Shown here piece after piece: positions 33,309 to 42,778 of a DNA stretch of 64,000 nucleotides. The notes under the pieces were generated by a model. That model worked only from the letters and a program-made list of their open reading frames with translations, did not search any database and was not told where the DNA came from. The DNA comes from Chitinophagales bacterium (GTDB lineage: Bacteria; Bacteroidota; Bacteroidia; Chitinophagales; CAIOSU01), in NCBI GenBank assembly GCA_026003335.1, contig BPHB01000001.1, positions 384,591-448,590 on the forward strand, written 5' to 3'. The position numbers and the translations under genes are program-made. Every line of letters begins with the position of its first letter. The stretch's first letter is position 1.

Positions 33309-34034
33309 ATGTGTAGTATGCATAGGCTCTGCATGGCATCTATAGCGGCATTTTCGCTTTTTTTACCTTTTCTGTCATTTGCACAAATCCTGCAAACCGA
33401 CTCGCTGTTGAAGCAACTTGCAGGATGCTGGAAATGGGACTATTACTACGGAGGCAGGATAGGATTGCCCCCTACCCGTGCTTATATGGATGTGCGGCTG
33501 GTTTTCAGACAAACCAGTCAGACTCCTAATGATTCCGCCTTTGTTTGCGAAACGTATAAGGAATCGGTGCTTACATTTTCAGGAAGGTGTTATTTCATAC
33601 AGGACACATTGGTATTTCCACTGCCTGCTCTGTCATGTTCTGTTTTTGATAGCATAGGCATTGTTGGTTCAGCTCCCATTTTTTTTGAACTTAGAAACGA
33701 TACGCTGTTATTTCCACAAGAGCAGTTGCTCGATGGGTTTGTGTATGCATTCACACGCTCCTGTGATGCGCCTACCGGCAGCACAACCGTTTTTATGCCG
33801 GGCATCTATCTGGTACCCAACCCGGCAAGCCGGACAGTTTACATTGCTTTACCTGATCCTGCTCAGGCCAGCGTTTTTGTATTGGACATACAAGGCAAGG
33901 TTATCCAATATATACCACATCCTCATGCGTCTCCTCTTCAAATCCCAGCAACCCACTGGCCGGCAGGAGCCTATTGGGCTCTTATCCGTTATCCGCATAA
34001 ACGTTTTTTGGAAAAGTTTTTGGTAACTCACTGA
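33309..34034 (+). CDS. secreted hypothetical protein with T9SS sorting domain
   Basis: A 241-residue secreted protein. The signal peptide ends near residue 25 (FSLFLPFLSFAQ). The body (about 30-155) resembles a lipocalin-like small beta-barrel (LLKQLAGCWKWDYYYGG, AYMDVRLVFRQT), but no family is certain. The last 80 residues are a type A T9SS sorting domain (IYLVPNPASRTVYI, VFVLDIQGKVIQYI, PAGAYWALIRYPH). Starts at 33318 and 33333 would shorten the signal peptide without spoiling it and fit the nearby promoter better. It converges on the small channel-like gene. Confidence 0.85.
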   Translation: MCSMHRLCMASIAAFSLFLPFLSFAQILQTDSLLKQLAGCWKWDYYYGGRIGLPPTRAYMDVRLVFRQTSQTPNDSAFVCETYKESVLTFSGRCYFIQDTLVFPLPALSCSVFDSIGIVGSAPIFFELRNDTLLFPQEQLLDGFVYAFTRSCDAPTGSTTVFMPGIYLVPNPASRTVYIALPDPAQASVFVLDIQGKVIQYIPHPHASPLQIPATHWPAGAYWALIRYPHKRFLEKFLVTH

Positions 34035-34117
34035 CAATGCCGAACGCAATATTTTGCAGGCTTCTCCCGTAGACTCTTTTTTGTCAAAGTGGCGCCAAAG
34101 GCAACATAAGTATGGAA

Positions 34118-34471
34118 TCAGCGGTTTGATGCTTCTTCCACATGAAGAATATGCAACAGGCGGTGTAATACCGGTGTAAACATAATCGCACTGATTCCCA
34201 GAAAAACAATTCCGCTGTAAAGGGCATACAGAGAGGAGAAAATCACAGCTGACGGACGGGTCAATTCCACAACAGGACCCATACCGGTTAAAATCATACA
34301 AGCCATGTGAAAGCTCTCAAGCCAGGATATCTCTCCGAAATAATGATACCCTATAACCCCTCCTCCAATGGAAAACACCACCAGGCTCATGGCCACCAAC
34401 CCGTATCTACTCAGACGAATAATAAAAAGCCTGAGTGGGAGAACTCTTTGATGCCGATGTTCAAGTCTCAT
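34118..34471 (-). CDS. small two-helix membrane protein resembling a degenerate K+ channel pore
   Basis: A 117-residue protein with the layout of a two-transmembrane potassium channel subunit: a basic start, TM1 near 26-46 (LVAMSLVVFSIGGGVIGYHYF), a pore-loop-like helix ISWLESFHMACMILTGMGPV near 48-67, and TM2 near 77-105 (IFSSLYALYSGIVFLGISAIMF). The selectivity-filter equivalent reads LTGMGP rather than TVGYG, so potassium selectivity would be lost or altered. Only the pore unit is present, with no regulatory domain. The gene converges on the T9SS gene and lies divergent from feoAB. Confidence 0.7.
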   Translation of the reverse strand: MRLEHRHQRVLPLRLFIIRLSRYGLVAMSLVVFSIGGGVIGYHYFGEISWLESFHMACMILTGMGPVVELTRPSAVIFSSLYALYSGIVFLGISAIMFTPVLHRLLHILHVEEASNR

Positions 34472-34616
34472 AGGTTAAAATTTTACAGGTACTGATTTAT
34501 AAACGGAATAGTGTATATAGCTGACTGTCTGCCTTTTCACCAGGCAAGATAAAAATCTGTTGGCGTTTTTCTATCCCCACGCACTTGCAGCTCTCGGCCT
34601 CTCCCTACGTTACACC

Positions 34617-34632
34617 TACCTAACAGTAGGTA
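34617..34632. promoter_or_regulatory. candidate operator upstream of feoAB
   Basis: TACCTA and TAGGTA are perfect 6-bp arms around ACAG, ending 55 bases before the feoA ATG. This is a sensible place for an iron-responsive repressor (Fur or DtxR type); the sequence only loosely resembles either box. AT-rich DNA follows. It is also upstream of the divergent channel-like gene, so either gene could be the target. Confidence 0.4.
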
Positions 34633-34686
34633 TTTTAATTGCAATAAAAATTACCAAGAACCGCTACAACTAACTTAGCGGTAGCT

Positions 34687-34923
34687 ATGAATGGAAAGAA
34701 AAGTCGTTTTTTTCTTAAGCCCGGCCAAACGGGGATTATTCGCTCATTACACGAAAGCCATCTTTCTGCCCGGCTGATCGAGATGGGGTTTCTTCCCGGC
34801 CGCAAATTGCGCTTGATTCGTACTGCACCGGGCGGCTGTCCTCTTTATTTTGAACTGCACGGACAATATATTGCCCTGCGCTCCGATGAGGCAGATTCAA
34901 TCCTGCTGGATCCGCAATCATGA
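34687..34923 (+). CDS. feoA: ferrous iron transport protein A
   Basis: A 78-residue SH3-like cytosolic protein that assists FeoB. It has the usual start-to-finish layout: LKPGQTGIIRSLHESHLSARLIEMGFLPGRKLRL and a GGCPLYFELHGQYIALRSDEA second half. Its stop overlaps the start of feoB by 4 bases (ATGA), so the two are translationally coupled. Its presence with feoB and a nearby palindrome indicates ferrous iron uptake, an activity usually important under low oxygen. Confidence 0.93.
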   Translation: MNGKKSRFFLKPGQTGIIRSLHESHLSARLIEMGFLPGRKLRLIRTAPGGCPLYFELHGQYIALRSDEADSILLDPQS

Positions 34924-37007
34924 ACATTGCACTTATCGGCAATCCAAATGCCGGCAAATCCTCCGTTTTTAATCACCTAACCGGACTGCGCCAGAAAACC
35001 GGCAACTTCCCCGGAGTAACTGTGGATAAACATACGGGTAAGATTGTTCTTCCGGATGGCACCAAGGCTACCGTCATAGATTTCCCGGGAACGTATAGCC
35101 TTTATCCTAATTCTTCTGACGAACGCATAGTTGTAGAAACCCTATGTAATCCTCAGGATCTCCACTACCCGGATGTGGTAATTTATGTTGCCGATGCTAC
35201 CCATCTTGAACGTCACCTGTTGCTCTGTTCGCAGCTCATTGATCTGCGGATCCCCGTAGTGCTTGCGTTAACGATGACTGATCTGGCATTGCGTAACACA
35301 GCAAAACTCAACAAAGAAAAGCTGGGAAAAAGCTTAGGCATCCCGGTTGTTATGGTCAATGGACGCACCGGCAGCGGCATACGGGATCTGATTGCAAACC
35401 TTCCGGACTTACGTTGCAGCGACAAACAATTTTATATTCCAAATGCGGCCGAGCAAGCTATAATACAGGCTATACAGCCCCTCACTGCCTCTGACAATCC
35501 CTACCTGAATTTGCTTATTGCGCATCATTACCGGCACCTGCATTTTATCTCGCCCGCTAAGAAAAAAGGCATTGAGCAAGCACTTGCACAATATACCTTT
35601 AACAGCATTGCCGCTCAGGTAAAAGAAACTATGGCACGCTATGACAAAATAACGGCTCTGCTGGATAAGGTATACTCCCTTCCTCCTGCTACCCATCCTA
35701 CACCCACTGAAAGAATTGATCGTCTTTTGACACACAAGGTGCTGGGTAGCATCATTTTTCTTGGAATTCTCTTTCTGGTATTTCAGGCAATCTTCGCCTG
35801 GGCCAGTTATCCAATGGAGTGGATTGACGAAGGCTTCAGCAAATTAAGCATTGCAGCAGGCAATCATCTACCGCCAAGCTTTGCCAGCAGGCTCCTGGTG
35901 GATGGCATCATTCCCGGTATTGCAGGCATTTGCATCTTCATCCCGCAAATCATTATGCTGTTTTTGCTGATAGCCATTCTGGAAGATATTGGATACATGT
36001 CCAGAGCCATCTTTTTATCCGACAAGCTGATGAGAAAATTCGGATTAAACGGCAGGAGTATCGTGGCGCTGTTTTCGGGACTGGCCTGTGCGGTTCCGGC
36101 TATCATGGCTACCCGCACCATAACCAGTTATAAAGAAAGGTTGATTACCATTATGGTAACCCCTTTGATGAGCTGTTCGGCAAGGATACCCGTTTTTGTT
36201 ATGCTCATAGCCCTGGTTGTACCTGCTGACGCCCTGATAGGACCTTTTAATGTGCAGGGATTAGTCATGTTAGGACTCTATCTCCTGGGAGCAACTGCAG
36301 CCCTGATGTCGGCCTGGATTATGCACAAAATATTAGCTACGGAAGAAGCCGGCTTTCTTGTCATGGAACTTCCCACCTATAAGGCGCCACACTGGAAAAA
36401 CATCGCTCTTACAGTCTTTGAAAAAGTAAAAGTTTTTGTCACTGAAGCCGGCAAAATCATCATCGTTATTTCTGTTTTGCTCTGGTTTCTTGCCTCCTAC
36501 GGACCCGGTGATGCCATGCTGCAGGCTGAACGACAGGTTAAAGACGCATTTGAAAATACCGTAAGTCCTGAAATACTGGAAACCCAAGTTGCCGCAGTCC
36601 GTCTGGAAAATTCTTATGCAGGCCAGCTGGGAAAGTGGCTGGAACCCCTCATTCGGCCGCTCGGCTTTGACTGGAAAATAGGTATTGCCCTCATCACATC
36701 TTTTGCCGCACGGGAAGTATTCGTGGGCACCATGTCTACCTTATATAGCCTGGGAAGCTCTGATAGCGGTGAAACAGTTCTGGAAAAGCTGCAAACAGAA
36801 CTTAACCCACAAACAGGGCATAAGGTTTTCACATCTCCTGTAGCAGCTTCCCTGCTGATATTTTACGTCTTTGCCATGCAATGCATGAGTACTATGGCTA
36901 TCGTAAGAAGGGAAACCAAATCATGGAAATGGCCTCTCCTCCAGTTTCTGTATATGACAGTGCTGGCCTACCTGGGCAGCCTGATTACTTATCAGATTCT
37001 ATCCTGA
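34920..37007 (+). CDS. feoB: ferrous iron transporter B (GTPase/permease)
   Basis: Moves Fe2+ across the inner membrane. Of 695 residues, the first 160 form a G domain: G1 GNPNAGKSS at 7-15, G3 DFPGTYSL, and a G4 reading TMTD in place of NKxD. The helical GDI-like domain is followed by the membrane domain (about 265-695) with two Gate regions, including SGLACAVPAIMATRTI and the second SCSARIPVFVMLIALV, each with Cys residues expected on the iron path. The length is a little short of the 750-770 typical of Escherichia coli FeoB but normal for this branch. There is no feoC. It overlaps feoA. Confidence 0.95.
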   Translation: MNIALIGNPNAGKSSVFNHLTGLRQKTGNFPGVTVDKHTGKIVLPDGTKATVIDFPGTYSLYPNSSDERIVVETLCNPQDLHYPDVVIYVADATHLERHLLLCSQLIDLRIPVVLALTMTDLALRNTAKLNKEKLGKSLGIPVVMVNGRTGSGIRDLIANLPDLRCSDKQFYIPNAAEQAIIQAIQPLTASDNPYLNLLIAHHYRHLHFISPAKKKGIEQALAQYTFNSIAAQVKETMARYDKITALLDKVYSLPPATHPTPTERIDRLLTHKVLGSIIFLGILFLVFQAIFAWASYPMEWIDEGFSKLSIAAGNHLPPSFASRLLVDGIIPGIAGICIFIPQIIMLFLLIAILEDIGYMSRAIFLSDKLMRKFGLNGRSIVALFSGLACAVPAIMATRTITSYKERLITIMVTPLMSCSARIPVFVMLIALVVPADALIGPFNVQGLVMLGLYLLGATAALMSAWIMHKILATEEAGFLVMELPTYKAPHWKNIALTVFEKVKVFVTEAGKIIIVISVLLWFLASYGPGDAMLQAERQVKDAFENTVSPEILETQVAAVRLENSYAGQLGKWLEPLIRPLGFDWKIGIALITSFAAREVFVGTMSTLYSLGSSDSGETVLEKLQTELNPQTGHKVFTSPVAASLLIFYVFAMQCMSTMAIVRRETKSWKWPLLQFLYMTVLAYLGSLITYQILS

Positions 37008-37232
37008 GTAAGTCCCACTGTAGAACAGCAGGAATTTAACATACCGAAGGGAACCAGAATTAAACCATTCTATGTTAAAGCGGTCATAAGCAGCCACGAT
37101 GGAAATAAATCTGCCTGGAACGATAAAAACATTTGCCGGCTTAGCTTTGTTTTCCTGCCCCGATAAGTATTGGGGTAAAATATTTGGAACAAGAGCTCGT
37201 GACTATTATTGGGGAAAAAATACTTCCTATTC

Positions 37233-38363
37233 ATGCTACATGAAACTTATAATAATGCACTCCCCTTGCAATCGGGGATTATATCGGAACACTTTAAAAT
37301 TCGCACAAGGATATGGCTCTTTTTACTGCTGCCTTACCTCATAACTACTTCATGCAAATCGGATTCTGCTAAACCCGCAAAAGGAGAGACAGCTCACAGC
37401 GGCTTCACCGAGGTAGAAACTTTTGTTGCCCACCCCACTGAAATAGATAACATCATCACCACGCATGGTAACATTCTGCCTGCAGAGGAAGTAGAGTTGC
37501 GCAGCGAAATAGCCGGTCAGGTAACAGGAATATTTTTCAAAGAGGGCAATCAGGTTTCGGCAGGCCAGCTTCTGGTGCAGATTGATGACAGCGAATTGCT
37601 GCCGGCTCTGGAAAAGCTGAAAATACAGCTGAAAGTAGCTTCCGATGAACTTGACCGAAAAAAAGCACTTTTTGAAATACAAGGTATCAGCAAAGAAGAA
37701 TATGAAGCTGCTGAACTGAAAGTTGCCTCGCTTCGTGCTGACCTCCAATGGACAGAAACACAAATAGAAAAATCCAAAATTACTGCTCCTTTCAGCGGGC
37801 GTATCGGATTGCGCCAGGTAAGTCCGGGGGCTTATGTTACCGTAGGGCAAATCATAGCACGACTGGTGCAAACTGATCCTGTGAAAATTGAATTCACCGT
37901 ACCGGAACAATATGCACATGAAATGAAAAATGGCACATTGGTAGAGTTTAGCCTTACAGGCTCAGACAATAAATATCAGGCGCGTGTTTTTGCAACTGAA
38001 CCCTCCCTTGACCGGGAAACACGCAGTCTGCGCGTCAGAGCCCTGGCTGACAATAAAGATGCCCATCTCCTTCCAGGCTCCTTTGCTGAACTCACCATAA
38101 CACTGGAAAAAATACCCGATGCCCTGATGGTGCCAGTCCTTGCCGTAACCCAGGATATTCAGGGATTTAAAGTTTTTATTATGCGTAATGGCATAGCCAC
38201 GACCAGCATTGTGAAAACCGGCATTCAGAGAGGTGATTTTGTTCAGCTTATTTCTGGCATACAACCCGGTGACACAGTTATCACAACATCTCTCCTCTCG
38301 CTGCGCGAGGGAGTGCCGGTAAAACCTAAACCTGCTAAACCGCTACTTAAAAACACGCAATGA
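37233..38363 (+). CDS. RND efflux periplasmic adaptor (membrane fusion) lipoprotein
   Basis: Membrane fusion protein linking the inner-membrane RND pump with the outer-membrane channel. It has a hydrophobic export helix with a lipobox-like LITTSC, then a barrel-sandwich hybrid: GNILPAEEVELRSEIAGQVTGIFFKEGNQVSAGQLLVQID, a coiled-coil hairpin (ALEKLKIQLKVASDELDRKKALF to ADLQWTETQIEKSKI), then ITAPFSGRIGLRQVSPGAYV and a C-terminal barrel. The export start is uncertain: TTG 37209, ATG 37233 and TTG 37266 are in frame; I use 37233. The stop overlaps the pump start by 4 bases. It begins a three-gene efflux operon. Confidence 0.92.
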   Translation: MLHETYNNALPLQSGIISEHFKIRTRIWLFLLLPYLITTSCKSDSAKPAKGETAHSGFTEVETFVAHPTEIDNIITTHGNILPAEEVELRSEIAGQVTGIFFKEGNQVSAGQLLVQIDDSELLPALEKLKIQLKVASDELDRKKALFEIQGISKEEYEAAELKVASLRADLQWTETQIEKSKITAPFSGRIGLRQVSPGAYVTVGQIIARLVQTDPVKIEFTVPEQYAHEMKNGTLVEFSLTGSDNKYQARVFATEPSLDRETRSLRVRALADNKDAHLLPGSFAELTITLEKIPDALMVPVLAVTQDIQGFKVFIMRNGIATTSIVKTGIQRGDFVQLISGIQPGDTVITTSLLSLREGVPVKPKPAKPLLKNTQ

Positions 38364-41300
38364 ATATTTCCTCCATATCTATTAACCGCCCGGTATTGGC
38401 CACGGTGATATCCATCGTTATTGTTTTATTCGGAGCTGTAGGCTTTTCCTACCTGGGAGTGCGCGAATATCCCAGCGTGGACCCTCCTATCGTAACGGTT
38501 ACTACCAACTACACAGGCGCCAACGCGGACATTATTGAATCCCAGATTACAGAGCCCCTTGAAGAATCTATTAACGGCATTGCAGGTATCGCCTCACTCA
38601 CTTCCACAAGCAGTGACGGCCGCAGCACCATCAGAGTTGAATTTGAACTAGGTATGGATATGGATGCAGCGGCCAATGACGTACGCGACCGGGTATCGCG
38701 TGCTGTGCGCAACTTGCCTCCTGACGCTGACCCTCCCATTATTGTAAAGTCAGACGCCAATGCCGAAACCATCCTTTCTATAACTGTAAGCAGTGATAAG
38801 CGCACTCTGTTGCAACTGACCGATATCGGCATCAACATTTTTAAGGAACGGCTACAAACCATTCCGGGAGTCAGCGAAATAAGAATATGGGGGGAAAAGA
38901 AATATGCCATGCGGCTGGAGATGGATCCCCTTAAAATTGCAGCATATGGTCTCACCCCTCTGGACGTCCGCAATGCTTTGTTAGCCCAAAACGTGGAGCT
39001 TCCATCAGGCCGTATTGAGGGATATGAAAAAGAAATGGTCGTTCGCACCTTTGGTCGTCTGACCACGGAGGAGGATTTCAATAACATGATTATTGCTGAA
39101 AAAAATAATACGCTGATTCGTTTTCGCGATATCGGACAAGCCAGATTGGCTCCCGAAAACGAACGTACCCTCCTGCGGGGTGATGGCGGAGTGCCCATGA
39201 TTGGGGTAGCGCTGACTCCTCAACCGGGAGCCAATTATATTGACATAGTGGATGAAGCCTACAAACGCGTCAATCAGATTAAAAAAGAATTACCCGAAGA
39301 TATTCGCCTCGGTGTCGCCCTGGACACTACCGTTACCATTCGTAAAGCCATTAAAGAAGTAGAAGAAACCATCCTTATTGCCTTCCTTCTGGTAGTGCTG
39401 GTAATCTTCCTGTTTCTGCGCGACTGGCGTACAACACTCATACCGGTAGTGGCAATCCCTATTTCGCTAATCGGGTCCTTTTTCATCATGTATCTAGCAG
39501 GATTTTCCATTAATATTCTTACCCTGTTGGCAATAGTGCTTGCCACCGGCATTGTGGTGGATGATGCCATCGTTGTTATGGAGAATATTTATTCCAAAAT
39601 TGAAAAAGGCATGTCTCCCATGGAAGCCGCACATCAGGGTTCGGCTGAAATCATTTTTGCCATTATATCCACAACTATCACACTTGTGGCGGTTTTTCTG
39701 CCTATTATTTTTCTGGAGGGGCTCACAGGGCGCTTATTTCGTGAGTTCGGTATTGTAGTGGCCGGAGCCGTTATTATTTCGGCTGTGGTATCCCTCACGC
39801 TAACCCCCATGATGAGTTCACGATTGCTCCGTCATAAAACCCGTCCAGGTCGGTTTTACCAGGCCTCTGAACAATTTTTCAATGCCATGGTCAATGGTTA
39901 TCAAAACGCACTCAGGCGGTTCATGCAATACCGCTGGATTGCCCTCCTCATTATGCTGGTTTCCGGGTTTATCATCTATTTGATGATGCAGCTGCTGCCA
40001 CGCGAACTGGCTCCGATGGAAGACAAAAGTCGCTTGCGCATCATGTGTACGGCACCGGAAGGCACCTCTTTTGAAAAGATGGATGCATTTACCATGGAGC
40101 TGGTAAAGCTCACCGATACCCTGCCGGAAAAAGAATCCTTACTCAGTGTAACCTCTCCCGGTTTTGGTGCTTCAGTTTCAACCAATACAAGTTTTATCCG
40201 CCTTACCCTGGTGCCTCCTGACCAACGCACTAAAAGCCAGGAGCAGCTTGCCCGCGAATTAAACACCAGGCTGCGGCAATACAACTTTGCACGGGCTTTT
40301 GTAGTACAGGACCAAACCATTGCTACCGGAGGCGGACTCCGCGGACTGCCGGTACAATATGTACTTCAGGCACCCAACCTGGATAAGTTGCGCGCTACAT
40401 TGCCGGCTTTTCTGGAAGAAGCGCGCAAAAGTCCGGTATTTGAAGCCATTGATTACGACCTCAGATTCAACAAGCCTGAACTCAAACTGCAGATCCATCG
40501 CGAAAAAGCACGCGAAATGGGCGTTGAAGTACGCGACATTGCCGAAACACTTCAACTGCTCTTTAGCGGACAACGCTTCGGTTTTTTTATCCTAAACGGG
40601 AAACAATATCAAGTCATTGGTCAGGCTGGGCGCGAAAACCGCAACGAGATTCAGGACATTGCTGCGGTGACGGTAAGAAACAAACAGGGCATACCCGTCA
40701 GACTGGACAACCTCGTTACCATGGAGGAAGAAAGCAGCCCTCCGCAGCTCTATCGTTACAATCGTTATGTGTCGGCCACAATATCCGCACAGCCCGCAAA
40801 GGGATATACACTTGGTCAGGGTATTGAGGAAATGGACCGCATTGCCGATAAATTGCTGGATGAAACCTTCTCTACCAGTCTTGCCGGCACGTCAAAAGAC
40901 TTTGCCGAAAGTTCCAGTACACTGCTCTTTGCGTTTTTGTTTGCCCTTATCCTCATTTTCCTTGCTCTATCGGCACAGTTTGAAAGCTTTCTTGACCCCC
41001 TTACCATTATGCTTACGGTGCCACTGGCGCTTGCAGGTGCCTTGCTTACTCTCTGGATATTCGGACATTCCCTGAATATCTTCAGTCAGATTGGTATTAT
41101 CGTGCTTATCGGCATTGTTACGAAAAACGGTATCCTGATTGTTGAGTTTGCTAACCAACGACAACTGCGTGGATTAAGTGTAACCGATGCAGCAATGGAA
41201 GCCGCGGCACAGCGTTTTCGTCCCATCGTCATGACAAGCCTCTCCACCACACTGGGAGCCGTGCCGATTGCTTTCGCGCTGGGTGGGGCAGCTACCAGCC

Positions 41301-41548
41301 GCATACCCATGGGAGTAGCAATCATAGGTGGCATTTTATTTTCTCTTGGACTCACCCTTTTTGTTATCCCTGCTCTCTACGTTTATGTAGAACAATTCAG
41401 TAAATGGTTGAAAAAAGCTCTTTGGCACCTCAGCCGGTCCTGCATCGGGTGTCATACATCCTTCTCCCGCAGCGAAAATGTTACTCCTGCCATTGGTGCT
41501 ATCCATATTTTGCCAGCCAGCAGCAACAGCCCAAATGCTCACATTTGA
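38360..41548 (+). CDS. RND efflux pump, inner-membrane transporter (HAE1/AcrB type)
   Basis: Proton-driven drug/solute exporter of 1062 residues with the expected 12 transmembrane helices and two large periplasmic loops. It begins ISSISINRPVLATVISIVIV and shows the SYLGVREYPSVDPPIVTVTT and ESQITEPLEESINGI signatures. The TM4 proton-relay pair is in GIVVDDAIVVMENIY; TM helices after SLTLTPMMSS and GIVTKNGILIVEFANQ complete the core. The C-terminal 35 residues after FVIPALYVYVEQF are Cys- and Ser-rich and overlap the start of the next gene by 71 bases, longer than usual. Substrate is not readable from sequence. Confidence 0.95.
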   Translation: MNISSISINRPVLATVISIVIVLFGAVGFSYLGVREYPSVDPPIVTVTTNYTGANADIIESQITEPLEESINGIAGIASLTSTSSDGRSTIRVEFELGMDMDAAANDVRDRVSRAVRNLPPDADPPIIVKSDANAETILSITVSSDKRTLLQLTDIGINIFKERLQTIPGVSEIRIWGEKKYAMRLEMDPLKIAAYGLTPLDVRNALLAQNVELPSGRIEGYEKEMVVRTFGRLTTEEDFNNMIIAEKNNTLIRFRDIGQARLAPENERTLLRGDGGVPMIGVALTPQPGANYIDIVDEAYKRVNQIKKELPEDIRLGVALDTTVTIRKAIKEVEETILIAFLLVVLVIFLFLRDWRTTLIPVVAIPISLIGSFFIMYLAGFSINILTLLAIVLATGIVVDDAIVVMENIYSKIEKGMSPMEAAHQGSAEIIFAIISTTITLVAVFLPIIFLEGLTGRLFREFGIVVAGAVIISAVVSLTLTPMMSSRLLRHKTRPGRFYQASEQFFNAMVNGYQNALRRFMQYRWIALLIMLVSGFIIYLMMQLLPRELAPMEDKSRLRIMCTAPEGTSFEKMDAFTMELVKLTDTLPEKESLLSVTSPGFGASVSTNTSFIRLTLVPPDQRTKSQEQLARELNTRLRQYNFARAFVVQDQTIATGGGLRGLPVQYVLQAPNLDKLRATLPAFLEEARKSPVFEAIDYDLRFNKPELKLQIHREKAREMGVEVRDIAETLQLLFSGQRFGFFILNGKQYQVIGQAGRENRNEIQDIAAVTVRNKQGIPVRLDNLVTMEEESSPPQLYRYNRYVSATISAQPAKGYTLGQGIEEMDRIADKLLDETFSTSLAGTSKDFAESSSTLLFAFLFALILIFLALSAQFESFLDPLTIMLTVPLALAGALLTLWIFGHSLNIFSQIGIIVLIGIVTKNGILIVEFANQRQLRGLSVTDAAMEAAAQRFRPIVMTSLSTTLGAVPIAFALGGAATSRIPMGVAIIGGILFSLGLTLFVIPALYVYVEQFSKWLKKALWHLSRSCIGCHTSFSRSENVTPAIGAIHILPASSNSPNAHI

Positions 41549-42773
41549 AGCTGCCGTTCAGGAAATGCTTGAAAATAATTTTGATATACAGATTGCCGAT
41601 AATAGTAAAGCAATTGCCCACCAGCTGAACAATATCGGGACAGCAGGCTTTCTGCCAAGCCTAAGTGGACGGGCCGGTTACGAACAGGCATATCGCAATA
41701 CGGAACAGGTTTTTTTTGACGGACGTCAGCAGGGTGCCAATAACGCCCGCAGCAGCACTTTGACCGCCTCCGTATTGCTTAACTGGACTCTCTTTGACGG
41801 TATGAGAATGTTTGCCACTAAAAGCATTCTGGAGGCCAATGAAGCCCTCTCGGATTATTACCTGCGGGCAGCGGTTGAAGAAGGTGTGGTGTTGCTGGGC
41901 TCTCTATATTTTCAGATTGCGCAGCGCAGCAAATTACTGGAGCTCTACCGTAATACCCTGCTGGTTTCCCGCGAGCGTTACCAGCTCGCTCTTAAACGAC
42001 AGCAAATCGGAAGCGGCTCACGTCAGGACGTGTTACAAGCGCTTATTGACCTCCATGCAGACAGCATACAGCTCATGCGCACCGCAACCGATATTGCCGA
42101 CCTCAAAACCGAGTTGAACCTGCTGCTGGCACGGGATGTCACCGTCCCTGTGGAGACAGACCTGCGGATTCCGATAGATACATCCCTCACGCTCACTGTT
42201 TTGCTGGAGGCTGCTTCCAAAGAAAACACAGACCTCCTCGTTGCAAGGGAAAATATCCGTATTGCTCAGCATGAACTGCGTGTCGCCAGGTCGTATTTTT
42301 ATCCTGAAGCCGGTATTTACGCGGGTTTTGACTTTGCCAAATCTACCAGCCAGGTGGGAGTTCTGCAATCCAACCGGAGTTACGGGCCTGGAGTAGGAAT
42401 TTTTATAACCTACAACCTATTCAACGGCCTGCGGGATTATAAGAATCTTAAAGTAAGTAAAATACGACAGGAGAATAGCCTGATTGCTGCCGCCAAAGCT
42501 TCGGCTTCTGTCCATGCCCAAATCCTGCAGCACTATCAGAATTATGAGTTGGCAAAGAAAACCTTACTTCTGGAGCAAGAAAGTGAAGAGAAAGCAAATG
42601 AAAACCTACAAATTGCGCTAAAGAAATTTGAACTTGGCAATATCACTTCGGTAGAATTTCGCTCTATTCAGCTTCAGGCCCTGGAAGCCGCAACCAGGCG
42701 TATCAATGCTCTCTACGCTATAAAGATGCACGAGCTGGAGCTCAGCAAGCTGGCCGGCATTATGGGCTTATGA
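41478..42773 (+). CDS. TolC family outer-membrane channel protein
   Basis: Outer-membrane exit duct of the efflux system; 431 residues with a signal peptide (MLLLPLVLSIFCQPAATAQ). Two TolC repeats are visible: LTFEAAVQEMLENNFDIQIADN near 21-42, then GYEQAYRNTEQVFFDG, the helical RYQLALKRQQIGSGSRQDVLQALIDL and the second-half VARSYFYPEAGIYAGFDFAK with LKKFELGNITSVEFRSIQLQALEA. Three subunits form the barrel. Its start codon is 71 bases inside the pump gene. It is the last gene of the efflux operon and converges on fadJ with 5 bases between stops. Confidence 0.93.
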   Translation: MLLLPLVLSIFCQPAATAQMLTFEAAVQEMLENNFDIQIADNSKAIAHQLNNIGTAGFLPSLSGRAGYEQAYRNTEQVFFDGRQQGANNARSSTLTASVLLNWTLFDGMRMFATKSILEANEALSDYYLRAAVEEGVVLLGSLYFQIAQRSKLLELYRNTLLVSRERYQLALKRQQIGSGSRQDVLQALIDLHADSIQLMRTATDIADLKTELNLLLARDVTVPVETDLRIPIDTSLTLTVLLEAASKENTDLLVARENIRIAQHELRVARSYFYPEAGIYAGFDFAKSTSQVGVLQSNRSYGPGVGIFITYNLFNGLRDYKNLKVSKIRQENSLIAAAKASASVHAQILQHYQNYELAKKTLLLEQESEEKANENLQIALKKFELGNITSVEFRSIQLQALEAATRRINALYAIKMHELELSKLAGIMGL

Positions 42774-42778
42774 AACTG

